Of a DNA stretch of 64,000 nucleotides, positions 44,807-56,900 are shown one piece after another (position 1 is the stretch's first letter; each line of letters opens with the position of its first letter). The notes beneath the pieces were generated by a model. It saw only the letters and a list, made by a program, of their open reading frames with translations. It had not been told where the DNA came from and did not search any database. This stretch comes from Arcuatula senhousia (taxonomy: Eukaryota > Mollusca > Bivalvia > Mytilida > Mytilidae), in contig OZ020307.1 in NCBI GenBank assembly GCA_963971305.1, positions 3,981,501 through 4,045,500 on the forward strand, written 5' to 3'. The translations under genes were made by a program, and so were the position numbers.

Positions 44807-46550
44807 CTCATTTAGCTCTACAAAAGTCCTCATAGGGTTGAAGCTGTCAGATGATCCTTTAAAGGGGTTACATCCCCTTTAAAACAAAAAATAGTGTTTT
44901 TGGCCTATAGAATGAAAACTATTGCAGATATAGGAAAGCTGTTGCTTGCTAGAATGTTCAGCTCATTTAGCCCTTCAAAAGTCTCTTAGGGTCCAAGTTC
45001 TCAGATGACTACATCCCCTTAAAGGCGAAAAATAGTGTTTTGGCCTATAGAATGAAAACTATTGCAGATAGAGAAAAGCTGTTGCTTGCTTAAATTTTCA
45101 GCTCAATTAGCTCTACAAAAGCGTTCATAGAGTCAGATGATCCCTTATAGGGGTTACATCCCCTTTAAAGCAAAAAATAGTGTTTTTGGCCTATAGAATG
45201 AAAAGTATTACAGATAGAGAAAAGCTTTTGCTTGCTTAAATGTTCAGCTCATTTAGCTCTACAAATTTCTCCATAGGGCCGAAGTTGTCAGATGACCCCT
45301 TGTAGGGATTACAGCCCCTAGATTAACATGTTTTCATGTTTTTGGCTTATAGAATGAAAACTATAGCAGATAAAGAAAAGTGGTTGCTTGCTTAAATGTT
45401 CAGTTCATTAGCTCTTACAAAGTCTCCATCGAGTCAAAGTTTTGAGATGACCCATTAAAGAGATTACGGCCCTTAAAACAACATTTTGCAATGTTTGGCC
45501 TACAGAATGAAAACAATTGCTGAAAGAGAAAAGCTTGTTTTAGCTCTACAAAGTTTGCATAGGTTCAAAGTTGTCAGATGACCCCTTATACCGTAAGGGT
45601 TACTGCCCCTTAAAGATGAAAAATAGTGTGGCCTATAGAATGAAAACTTTTGCAGATTGAGAAAAGCTGTTGCTTGCTTAAACATTCAGTTCATTAAGCT
45701 CTACAAAAGTCTTTTTAGGGTTGAAGTTGGCAGATGATCCCTTAAAGGGGTTATGGCCCTTAAAAGTATTTATTTATAGAATGAATACTATTGCAGATAG
45801 AAAAAAGTTTTTTCTTGCTTTAACATTTAGCTATACAAAAGTCTTCATAGGGTTGACATCAAGACCAGGTGAGCGATTCAGGCTCCAATGAGCCTCTTGT
45901 TTGTTTGTTGGCACATCTTTGATGAATGATCCTTCAATGTTGAACTGAGCTTTAAAAGATCAGACCTTTTTATTGTTTATATTATGAACACATATATTCA
46001 CACCTTACTAAAAGAATGGGAAAAGCAACAACCCCATCTGCTTCTGGCACATCCTCAAGTGTGTTGTATTTTACAGTTTTTTCTTTTGTATATTATAAAT
46101 ATCACCTGCAGATGTAAGCATTGGTACAGCTAACTGTCATATTGACATTTTAATGCTTCAAGGAGTGAAAATATTGGTTTAAGCTGCAGTGATAATATTA
46201 TACAAAGTTCTTGTTTACACCCCTCCTTTGCCAAAATTCTGACCATGAGCACTGGCTACTGGCTTTTTCCATTGTGGCTTTATATATTGCCACAGATCTT
46301 TTAGGGCTGTGTCACATACACTCCCTTATCTATATATTTTCTATTTGTCATGGCCTAATATTAAACTGGTCTCAATTTATTAATTGTGAGTTATTGTCTG
46401 TTTGTTCATATATCTGGCAGTGCTTTGAACACAGTACCTTGGGGGTAACCATTAAATTTGGACAGGTAACTGACAAACCATAAAAGGAAGCGAGATGTGA
46501 AATAAGTGTTTGCAACACAACCAACGAATAAAAATGATCATTCAAAAACC

Positions 46551-46587
46551 CACAATGGAAAACAGCCAGCAGCCTTCAATGTGACCA
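46551..46587 (+). repeat. 37-bp sequence perfectly inverted at 52790-52826
   Basis: The segment starting CACAATGGAAAACAGCCAGC is the exact reverse complement of 52790-52826. Surrounding sequence is not obviously alike, so it is a short relic of an interspersed repeat. The rest of 45902-46950 shows nothing else supported. Confidence 0.75.
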
Positions 46588-46949
46588 GTGGTGACAATTC
46601 ACCATTTTGCAATTGGCCGTAATAAAAATTTAACAATTAAGAACCAATCCCAAACATGTGAAAGAAAGACCCCCTTACTAGTGTTTAAGATAGTTTGTAA
46701 AGTACAAAGAAAGACTTGATTTCTCACCTGCATTGTTTATTGACCAGTCTATTATGAGATGGGAGAGATTGCTTGCAGTTTTGGTAGTTCAATGCCCACA
46801 TTAAACTTTGCATGAAAGGGAACAGTTATTCTTTTGGGTTTTTTTTTCATCCCAAAATCACAGTAAATTTTCAATGTAAAGCAAATGACCACAACTACTT
46901 ACAAACTCAACCCACTTTTAGCAACATGCTTATTTCGATGTAGTACGTG

Positions 46950-47645
46950 AGCACACTCACTTACCCCACGTATTAGGCTATTGGGACTTTTAAAAATTAA
47001 CCTTGAGCTCATAAATTTTTCAGAATAATTTTTTTGTGATAACATGCACAACTACATATTTTATATCCTTGCATACTAAGTTTCATTAAATTCTGTTCAG
47101 TAGGTTGAGAAGAGTTTCACCCACAAAATGATATATCAAAGATTTTCAGCAAATTTCTGAGTTCAAAGGACCATAACTCTCACAAGATATAGGCTATAGC
47201 AGATTAAAAATTCCTGGTAACATGCACAAATACATATGATATATTTCTTTCATTCCAGGTTTCATTAAATTCTGTTCAGTAGTTTCAGATAAGATGCGTC
47301 CAAAAGATGATGAATCAGGATTGTTTTTGTGTTGTCCAAAGGGCCAAATAACTCTCACAAAAATTTGCAGCTAAAAAAATTCCTGGTAACATCCACAACT
47401 ATATAGGGAGAACTTCTTACATACCAGGTTTCATGAAACTCTGTTAAGTAATTTCAGAGTAGATGCATCCACAACATGATGAATCAGAATTCCAAAGGGC
47501 CATAACTCAAACAAAAAATATGCAAATCAAAAATTCCTCATAACATGCACAACAACATAGGGTGTACTTATTGCATACCAGGTTTCATTACTCTGTTCAG
47601 TAGTTTTAGAGGAGTTATGTCCACTTGGTTGCACGGGGTATAATA
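46950..47645 (+). mobile_element. Family E tandem-core element
   Basis: Four units of 154-178 bp start with TAACATGCACAACTACATA (47040, 47218, 47387, 47541) and share TTTCATTAAATTCTGTTCAG. The left end carries ACCCCACGTA and the right CACGGGGTATAATAGTTGT, so the ends are roughly inverted, like family A. Confidence 0.65.
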
Positions 47646-50600
47646 GTTGTTTCAATTAGATTAATTCCACAACACAATTTTGTCCTCTCATAGATGATAT
47701 ACCTTGCCCTAACGAATCAAGAAGTAGATGTTGATATTTACACATGTACAGTGTATAAAAATTCTGCAAGGTGGTTTAAATATTGTATTGTTTAACTGGC
47801 AATGAAATTAACTCGTGTTTCATAAGAGAAGTTTTATTTAAATGCAGATTGATAAACATTGTAATGTTTTGTATCATGTTTTTGTACAATCGTTATCATA
47901 TAAATTATTTAGCACTGAATTATAAAAATTTTCACATTACATGATCAAATTTTAGAAAAATGTTTTAAACTCCAGCTGCAAAATCAAATGTAGTAGTACA
48001 GACAAATTTAGAAATGCTTCTGCTATATTTACAATATTTAAGTTTACAGATTGATAAACAATACTTTTATAGTAACATACAAAATGGAAACAAATGTAAA
48101 ATATACATGGAAATGTTTAATGAATCACAGCACTCTGAACATTAGCACTATAGTAATGCATTTACATTGAGTAATAGAGCTATCATTTGACAACACTGTA
48201 CATTATATCATGAAGTTAGGATTTCAATTATCAATGAGATGGCTATGGGTAAATTTGGACATATCTAATAGATTTTTGAGAACATATTTAAAAGATTTTG
48301 GAAAAAAAATCAAATTTCATGCATTTAGATATGTGTATTCTTTTTATGTAAGATAATTGTATATGAAAGGAGCCCAAATTTTTTCAGAAAGTCAAATGAT
48401 AGCTCTATCTTCTATGCAGATACTGCATAAAAAATGGTTCAAAGAATAAAATCTAGCTATAAATTAAACCCCATTAAAATTGGAACAAAGGACACAAAAT
48501 CCTTCATATATATACATTTTATATAATTTTGACAAATATCATAATTAAAAATATTATGTATAAAGTTTATTCTTTGAACAAATTTATCCAAAACAAATAA
48601 ATATAAACAGATAATTCATACAAAAATCTCATAGCTGCCCCACGAACTCATACAAACATAAACATTCATAGACAATAATAAAACACAGAAATATTGCATC
48701 CACTTATTATGAAATACCACAAACCCTCAGAACACTAAATGCAACTGAAGACCTTTTCTGAACACATTCTTCACACATAAATTTCTACATAATTTAGATT
48801 GAAACAAATATTAACAACAAAGGATAAGACGAAGAAAGAAAGTTTGTTTTGTTGTTTCTTGACAAGAAACAAAAATTTACAGGAAGTAAGTAGGAATGGG
48901 ATTTCCCCGTCTGTCATGAGTGATAACTATTTATAGATTTGTTTACGTCTCCATTTCATAACAAAACCATTTTACGTACATTAGGTTACATTTCACAACA
49001 CTGAAATTAGATCATCATGTCATGTGACCTGTATTTTACCTGTCTAGGTAAATAAGTCTCTACCTGTAATTACAGGTATCCATTTGGCAAACCTTTAATA
49101 AAATTGATTTGAATCGTGATTTAAATCAGCATGATTTTTACATGAAATCAGCATTTATAAATAATGCTTACTAGACTACAATTTTTAGATAAGAGTTTTC
49201 AATAAAATTTAAAATTCCTTTTTAGTTTATTGATTGTGTATTCCCAATATGACTTGTCCTTAATTATATATTCTAATAAAGCAAGTTATACCTTAGTAGA
49301 TAGTTATACCAGATATTATATGTAACATATGGTACACACTACCCCCCCCCCCCCTCTTTAACTGACACGTCACAATTACTATTGATCTAGTTATAAAGCA
49401 TGTTACAAGCTTGCCACTTATTAACAATTCCCTCGAGGTAAAATACAGGTAGAATGGGTGACATGTTGTAAAGAATTCATTTAATCAAGTTCTACCTTCA
49501 TATAATACCAAGGACTTGTCATACAGGAACCACTTCTATTTAAACTCTTTGTACAATTAAATTTATGTTCTACAGCAAACAATGAACACAGTATGTAAAA
49601 TTTAATAACCAAAAGTTGCTGAGTTGACACATATTTTAACTAATCTATAAAAATTTGAGATTTGCTGAGTTGACAGGATTTTTCAGGTGTGACACTTTCA
49701 GGTCGTTATGTAGTACAAAAATGTAAAACTAGCTGAATAAAGCATGTCTTACAATTCAAATATCAAGCTATATCCTATAAGGTAAACCACAAAAGGGTCC
49801 ACCCAGACACGTCATCAGAGTTCATTATCCTTTAACAAGAAAATAAAGAAACAGTGCAAATTACACAACATAATAAAATTGTTGTTAAGAGAGGGATTAG
49901 GAAAAGTCTTCCCTTCTAAGAACTGGGAGCTTTTAAAGAGAAGTGATAAGCATTAAGAAGGAAGTCAAAAAGATGTCTCTTATCGAAGTTATTTAATTAT
50001 ACACAATGTCTATTTACAAACTACTGCTATGGACGGCATTTTGATATATCGACTTCACAAGTAATGGTTAAGATATTTGTCATAATACGTGGCCTGAATT
50101 AATGTTATTTTAACTTTTGTGTACTGGTGGGATTGACAATTAAAAGGTGGAAATTATTTAAATATCAACTCATACAATGTACATAACTTATATATCAAAG
50201 CCTACCATAATTTTCTGTGAATCTACTGTCACATGTTTAGGAAGAAAAAGTTACATTTGTAGTGGTATAAATAAGACTTTTGACACAACACAAAAGGGAC
50301 AAAAAATCTTATTTCAAAAACTGAAAAAAAATTACAGAAAAAATGTTACAAAAAATTTGAAGACAATAGAATGAAAAGAAATTAGAAACTTTTTGGCTGA
50401 CAGTAAACAAACATCTGATTTTGGTTGGCCTTATCAAATATTCTACCATACAGTTATACATAAAGGTGGTACTACGTGGATCTTTCATTGTGAGTTGTTG
50501 AGGCAGCACTCCTTTCTAAGTACACATTATTACAGAGTTCAATATCCAACACAGTTACATCATTGTCTTCTTTGTAAAATATACTAATCAGATAACCATC

Positions 50601-51500
50601 CTTTATATAATTGTTGGGTCATTGGAATGTGCTTTAGTAACCATCTTTCAATCCCTGTACATGCCCTTACCACAAGAATTATGATATTGAAAAGCTCTTC
50701 CCAAAAATTGGAGAAGTAAAGCAAAAGATATTGTATTACACGTAAAAGAAACTTAAGCCAAAGTAAATGGAATGAAATAAGACTTTAACTAAATTTTTAG
50801 TTTCAGTGAACCCCACTTACAGATAAACAAATATCACAACCTCTGAAATTGACAAATAATTAAATTAATCATACACTTTCCACTAACACTACAGCACCAT
50901 AAAAAATCAGTCAAAAATAGAGCTGATCATTCAACTTTGTATTATGCTATTACTGATGAATAATGATAAAAAGAAATATTAGAAAATTGTTTACTGAAAA
51001 GAAATTCTATATATGTTGTGTACATGCATGTTACAAATTTTCATAATTTTAAAAATTCTTAGAAGTGATATTTTTTCTTTGTATTTTGCCTTGCACTTGT
51101 TAGCTACTTATACTAGTGCATGCGTAACATCCTGCTTGAATATTTTGTTTACATTTAACATGGAATCTTATCAAATCACATGCCTACATGTTAATCTAAA
51201 AATAGACGGCAAAGTCAGTAAATGGAACAAAGTTGAATGATCGCTCGTAAGTAAGACCTTGTCAGAATTCATGTACGTGTTACATAATAGTACACAAATT
51301 CAGTATCAATGACCCTTACAATTCACTTGACAATATAAAATTACAAAATAAAATCTGAACACATTTAAACCTTTAAGGCATCTGAGCAACCAGCAAGTTC
51401 CCTCATTGGAAATTGTCACTTTCTGTGTTGATATCAACACTTGTAATAAATTAATGAATAGACAAATGTTATTTACAATGAATGATGAGGAATGTTTCAG
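47646..51500 (-). other. Probable 3' UTR/flank of the small Maf gene
   Basis: AT-rich, nearly repeat-free, without coding signal on either strand that I can support. TTTATT (AATAAA on the minus strand) occurs many times, so the transcript end cannot be fixed. A C-tract of 13 lies at 49342-49354. Confidence 0.4.
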
Positions 51501-51962
51501 TTAACCCAGGCTGGGCTCTGTTTTCACAATGTGCGGGAAACCAGTTGAATACATGATGGGGGGTGATAATACACGGATTCTGTTGGCGTCGGCAAATCTT
51601 TGTAGAGCATCATATTTATTCTTCAGTGAACTGAGTTCAAGTTTCACCACATCATTTTCTCTCTGTAATCGCTCTACCTCAGCTCTTAGTCCGTCTTTCT
51701 CCCCTTCCAATATTTCTTTCTGAGTAAGCCTCTTTTCTCGACAATTTGCAGCATAGCCACGATTTTTCAAAGTTCTACGTCTTTGTTTTAACTTGATCAT
51801 TTCATCTTTTGGCAAGCCCTTTAGCATCTTATTAAGCTCCTTGACAGTGAGGGCCACCAATTCATCATCACTGATTGGCACCGTTGGGGGTGGTGATGCC
51901 ATGGGGGGTGGAGGACTACAGGCCGCCAGGGCAGCATCTGACTTACACTGTGACAGGAAAAT
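51501..51962 (-). CDS. maf-S: Small Maf bZIP transcription factor, coding exon 2
   Basis: Coding continues from the 12-nt exon at 55331-55342 to give 157 residues, the usual small-Maf length. The extended homology region is at about residues 34-60 ([20 protein letters not shown]), then the Maf-type basic region at about 63-85 ([20 protein letters not shown], with the diagnostic NRGY-A-x-x-C-R) and a leucine zipper at about 89-124. There is no transactivation domain, so it is a small rather than large Maf. Small Mafs act in the nucleus as homodimers (repressing) or with CNC proteins such as Nrf2 at MARE/ARE sites. The C-terminus carries VKTEP, a possible SUMO site. The acceptor is TTCTTTCAG|ATT, phase 0. 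Confidence 0.95.
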   Translation of the reverse strand: MFLSQCKSDAALAACSPPPPMASPPPTVPISDDELVALTVKELNKMLKGLPKDEMIKLKQRRRTLKNRGYAANCREKRLTQKEILEGEKDGLRAEVERLQRENDVVKLELSSLKNKYDALQRFADANRIRVLSPPIMYSTGFPHIVKTEPSLG

Positions 51963-54900
51963 CTGAAAGAAGAAATAAATGCATGTGTGACCATAGCAAG
52001 ATAGATTTCATTACTGTACAATTGTACATATATCAACTTTTACAATGTATGACATACATGCAATGTAACTTACACACAAATAAGACAATGTTATGTGTTT
52101 ATGAATGCACTTTTTGTGGTAATACTGCCAGCTTTATAAGAGCCAATCAAATACATTTACATGTATATGTAAAAACACCATGTACAATGTATGCACAGTC
52201 ATTTTGATGATTACAAATGCACCTACAGTGCTTGAAATATACAAATGTAATATGTGAAAACAAGGGGTTGCACTAAGCTGTGCTTAGGATACCTGTACTA
52301 AACCTTTCCGAAATAGGAAGTAGATGCATATGCCCGACGAATCTGAAAAGGGGAGGCACATTACAACTCATTGTACTTACTTACTGTGTACATTTTTTTC
52401 CAAAATAAAAATCAATTCCTTCAGTAAACACTGAGAATTTTTCTACCAAAAATTGTCTATTTTTTACCCTTAATAAGCCAAATCATGCAGCTCTGAAAAC
52501 AGGAAGTAGATGTGCAACTGACATGGATAGGGGAGGCATGGTACATGTACAACTCATCATGCTTTAGCTACATGTATTGTATGTAACAAATTTGAAAGGA
52601 ATCCCTTTAGTAGAAGCAGAGAAATTAGTTAGGAAAGGTTGTAATAGACAGGCAGACAGACAAAGTGATTGCAATATGCATGCATCTAAATAGCCCCCTT
52701 TCTCATGAGTGGGGGTATAAAAAATATCTACATGAGTTCATTTTCAATCCAGATTCCAATCTGAAAAACAGAGAGCAGCGGCTGCCAGCTGGTCACATTG
52801 AAGGCTGCTGGCTGTTTTCCATTGTGGATGTTTCAAATTTACATTTATATTGTAGATTGTGTCGCGAACACTTATTCCACATCTCATTTTCTTCTATGTA
52901 TGGGTTCCTACATTGTATTTTAGGACAGGCAAGTTATAGACCCCTTGTTCAATTGTTACATGTACAAAAAATGTATTTAAAATAATAGATATTGATTTGA
53001 ACACACATGACGAATAAAGATCCACTTAAATTTGGCACAATTCCTACATGTACTTGTCATTGGGCCAAACTTGTCTAAAAATCAATCAGAAGATCTTCTA
53101 GACATGCCAGAAAAAGTTTAACAAAAACATTGCTGAAAAAAAAGGGAACCAATTTCCTTTTGCAATCCACATTGACATGTACAAATGTACCTAGAGACTA
53201 GATACATGTTCAAGAATGTCTACCCTTCATAAGATAAGAAAGCTTTTAACTACATGTACATGTATGGGTAAATATATACATGAAGTTCAGACTCAAATTA
53301 AAGGTCAAAAGAAATTTTCAATTCTTTTTGTACATGTACATTGAATATAGTATTTTTCTAATATTTGAGCATTTTTTCCTCACCATTACTAAATCAAAGC
53401 GCTAAAGCGTTTAAAAGCAGAGCTAAATGTAAGCACTAAAATAAAGAACGATCTGTTTTTCAGCAAATTTTGTTCGTTTGCTCCGCCCACTTAAACATTT
53501 GTTATGAAATCCGTAATTTGGCTCAACCCACTTGAATAAATATATATGACGTATTGATTAATTCAAAGGTAAAAGGTCAAGTAATTGAAGTGTACACCAA
53601 CTTTAGTGTATCGATATGTGTAATGTAGTCCACATTTATTTTGTATTTATTATAGGGGTATAAAGATGTACCTCTTAGTTAAGACAACCTGTATAGCATT
53701 TAAATCATTGAAACAATGATTATACACGATGAATATTCTATAATGGATCCTCTGGTAGGAATATTGCCTGACCGATTTACCCTGTCTAGACGGAAAAAAA
53801 ACGCGAAAGTCAGATAGCTATATAACTACATAGAGCTCTGCTCAAAAATCGATCCAAATTTTTCTTAAAAGGTTTCAAATTATAAATATAGAAGCCATTA
53901 GTACTTAGTGAAGGTTTTCAGGAGAGGTAACATGTACATTTGTACATCCTGAACCCAGCAAACAAATAATGGTTTCAAACTACATATACATGTATATATT
54001 TGCTGAGGCACATTGAAGAGTCCATACATTTGTCATACATGTACATTATATAATAAGTTACATTTTGCAAAAAATACGGAATAACTTTCCTAAGAATCTC
54101 TTAATTTCTAATTTTATAAGTATTTTTAAATCTTTGAAAAAGACACTTAATCAATACTACTGGTTACTCATACTGCCATTTCTGATGACTAATGATTTCT
54201 CCACATCTGCTGATCTGGCTGATGTAAAAAATCAATCAGGAAGTTCAAATGAAAACATGAGAAATTCTACCTTTTATCTTAATTTTCAGGTACAATTTTA
54301 GTATCACAGACAGGTCGAATACACATGACATGTACAGTGTACAATACATGCAAATCTACTGTACTTTGACCCAATCTGTAATGAAATGATGTTCAATCTC
54401 ACATCCATTGTACTTATATTTGATAGAAAGATAAAAATTCAATTTGATTTTTTAGTGCAAATTATATGTAAACATGTACATTCAAATGTACTAACATTAA
54501 CTTACAAAAGTACATGTACATGTACTTAAAAGTGTACATGTATGATTTCAGATATCTTTATATCTTCTATTTTAAATAAAATCAGATTTTTTTTATCATA
54601 ATCTTAACCGTCCCCATGTTGCAATGATCAACTAAAAAAACTTTATATTACCAGAAAATATTTTTTTTTTTAAATAAAAAGTCAAAGTACATCAAATTTA
54701 ATAATAATTTATGAATGATATAAGAAAGGAATTTAGGTCAATAATGTTTACATAAAATAAATGTACAGAAAACAAAACAAAAAATTCGCAGGAACTGATT
54801 GTGTTGATATCTTTTGATAAGATAATATGCCAAGGAAAGAAAATGATGAAACAAAGAAACATTGTTAAATTGCATGGAGTCAATACACAAAGATCTGCGC

Positions 54901-55330
54901 AATAATCAATGGGGACATATCACGTGGTCCAACACAATAAACAACTCAGCACTTCTGTAATATGTCAAATTACATAAGATTATCATCATTTTAATGAAAT
55001 AAAATGGTAAAAGATGAAATAAATGTTAAAACGTAACAAAATGTGGGTAAAACACAACAAAACTAACAGGCGAATGTGTATTCCAGATGTAAACAAAACA
55101 TAAACAAGGCCACGCCATATGTTGTTGTTGTTGTTGTGTAGGAATTCCCACCTATATTGGAAGGTGCACCCTCATAAAAACAAGGTTCTAAAATAATAAA
55201 AGTCAATTTATGTTCACACTGAGAGTAGTCATATGTGAGATCCAAATGTGTCTTTCATGATGGAGATATGAGTGGTATGAATGTCATAGTACAAACTTCA
55301 CACGTCGCACTGTAGACACAAGTTTCTTAC
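51963..55330 (-). other. Intron 1 of the small Maf gene
   Basis: A phase 0 intron of about 3.4 kb, AT-rich, rich in ACATGTACATGT-type short palindromes. A pearl-like element lies near 52265-52722 on the minus strand. The region 52827-55330 shows no other supported element. Confidence 0.75.
52265..52722 (-). mobile_element. Pearl-like element related to family A, minus strand
   Basis: Read on the minus strand it begins TATACCCCCACTCATGAGAA with GGGGGCTA, then a CTGTCTGCCTGTC microsatellite (complement at about 52650-52664) and two core units about 175-180 bp apart (TTTC.GAAATAGGAAGTAGATG-type on the plus strand at about 52309 and 52489). The left boundary is approximate. Confidence 0.6.
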
Positions 55331-55342
55331 CTTTTTGCTCAT
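55331..55342 (-). CDS. maf-S: Small Maf, coding exon 1 (12 nt)
   Basis: ATGAGCAAAAAG encodes M-S-K-K and is followed by the donor GTAAGAAACT. Phase 0 matches exon 2, whose frame is open through its acceptor for 20 codons before an internal ATG. The start is inferred from this fit. The alternative is that translation begins only at the internal ATG (51900-51902), which would leave this exon in the 5' UTR. Confidence 0.7.
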
Positions 55343-55533
55343 TTTCTTTCAGTTTAATACTCGAATACTATGAAATATACAATTAGTCCTCTTTTAAAAC
55401 TAATTAGGTCACTTTAATCCAATTAATAATTGTCTTATTCCTTTCAATTGGGTTTATTTTGGTTTCTACGTATTATTTTGCGACTCGGCAAATCTCGGAG
55501 AAGTGCGTATTTTGCGCCTCTCGGGAAGAAATC

Positions 55534-55612
55534 TGATTGGCTAATGTAGGGTTCAAATTGATGAGTCAGCAAGGACTCAGTCAACCTACTACGTTTCTGA
55601 TGAATCAGCAGT
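55534..55612 (-). promoter_or_regulatory. Candidate small Maf promoter: CCAAT box and CNC-sMaf (MARE/ARE-like) sites
   Basis: About 190-270 bp upstream of the first coding exon, on the gene's strand, TTAGCCAATCAG contains a CCAAT box (55536-55540). TGAGTCAGC at 55562-55570 fits the CNC-small Maf consensus TGA(C/G/T)NNNGC and contains an AP-1 core. A related half-site occurs at 55601-55609 (TGAATCAGC), and GGACTCAGTCA at 55574 holds another AP-1-like core. The surroundings (55480-55525) have locally more CpG than the window. The transcription start is not mapped. Confidence 0.5.
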
Positions 55613-55925
55613 TACAATCAAAACAATCAATGGTGTGCCATAGTGACTGAGTAAATAGTCATAGTAAACCGTTTCTCCAGCAGCATTTGTTTTGTTTTTG
55701 ATATTCGTAACCTTTGAATGTAGATCTATTTAATAATTTTTAATCTTGCAGGGATTTTTGGACATCCCTGCGTAATAGAAGTTTTTTAAGATATACAATT
55801 TTAAAGTTATTAGATTATTTCAAAAATGTTGAATAAGGATTTTGTAAATAAGAAAGGACAAAATTGATTTTTAAACAACATAAAAATACATCAATAAAAA
55901 CTGAGGCAGAAATAAAATAAAATAC

Positions 55926-56093
55926 AGTGGCGGATCCAGAAAGGGGGGGGGGGGGGTTTCGGGGGTCGGAACCCCCCCTTTCCTCCGAAATTTTAAATTT
56001 TTGTGTAGATTTTCAGCAAAACTAGTCTGGAACCCCCCCACTTTTGCCCACAGAACCCCCCCCTTTTCGAAAATTTCTGGATCCGCCCCTGAA
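55926..56093. mobile_element. Small MITE-like element with inverted GGCGGATCCAGAAA ends
   Basis: The left end CAGTGGCGGATCCAGAAA and the right end TTTCTGGATCCGCCCCTG are inverted copies. The interior is dominated by G and C tracts (GGGGGGGGG near 55946, CCCCCCC near 55972 and 56056). Confidence 0.75.
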
Positions 56094-56505
56094 ATTGAAA
56101 TATATTTTTATTTTTTTAGATATACTCGGTGCTGGATTTGGCTCTCCTGTTTTAACTTTTTTGGTTTTGAGTACTTTTCGTTCAATGACCTTCAATATTT
56201 TTGTTTTTTGCCCTTCCAATGTTTTGATTCAAATTCAGGCAAATTATTTTCTATGAATAGAGATTATACTTCTTGAAATATGCATATACAGCATGTATAC
56301 TGAATATTGTGAAATATGCATGTACTATTAAGCCTAGTGTTATTTCCCTTTGATAATGACCCTTTCCTCAGTTGTTTTTTGTTCTCATCAATTACATGTC
56401 TAAATTACTCTGTAATGTGCTGTTTTTACTGTTTCTTTGTGTTATGCTCTAAATGGGCCCTTTAATTTGGAAATAAATATATTTGATTTGATTTGATTTG
56501 ATAAC
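56094..56505 (+). mobile_element. Probable 3' fragment of a LINE
   Basis: It ends AAATGGGCCCTTTAATTTGG, AATAAATATA and a (TTTGA)n tail at about 56479-56501. A parallel end (AATTGG, AATAAA, ATTGT tail) closes the minus-strand LINE at 58133, so a related LINE is likely. No coding part remains. Confidence 0.45.
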
Positions 56506-56691
56506 CAAATTACCCGTTTCTATACCAGTTTTTGTATTTGTATTTTGATTCTAAAAAGTGTCATGATTTTCATGGCATAGCTCAAAAAAATTAACAGGTT
56601 TCTTGAAGGTCCGGTTAAATGGTGCTTAGAATATTAATGCATTGAAACCAATATAGCTCACATTCCCACAGTCTCGGACAATATTGGCGTA

Positions 56692-56900
56692 GAAGTGGGG
56701 GCGGACAGGGGAGCGGTGGTACGGGGGTTGAGGGGGCGGTGAGCGGGGGTAGAGGGGCGGGGAAAGGGGGTGGAAGGGTCGGGGAGCGGGGGTTCGGGGG
56801 TGGAGAGGGCGGGGAGCGGAGGTGGAGGGGCTGGGAGCGGAGGTGGAGGGGGTGGGGAGCGGGGATGGTGGGGGCGGGGAGCAGAAGAACAGGACCCCCT
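56692..56900 (+). repeat. G-rich degenerate minisatellite
   Basis: About 200 bp of GGGGAGCGG/GGTGGAGGGG-type units, strongly purine-biased on the plus strand, with many G-runs able to form G-quadruplexes. The Pro-rich open frame on the other strand is a by-product. The neighbours 56901-57784 show no supported feature. Confidence 0.8.

Larger units (their letters stand above)
42180..45901 (+). mobile_element. Composite of family C/H/B repeat pieces around a Penelope-like insertion
   Basis: From the left: an ACCTGCATCGCCGAAAGCAA palindrome and TCCGTCTGTCCGTCCG microsatellite (about 42201-42270), a family C palindrome at about 42577 and a family H start at about 42903 (ATGCCCCATCTACGAAAG). Family B-like 150-170 bp core units (ATGAAAACTATTGCAGATAG) follow from about 43026. 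A Penelope-like fragment interrupts the array at 43490-44806. The B-type end CAGGTGAGCGATTCAGG, hairpin and CTTGTT closes it at about 45901. Confidence 0.65.
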
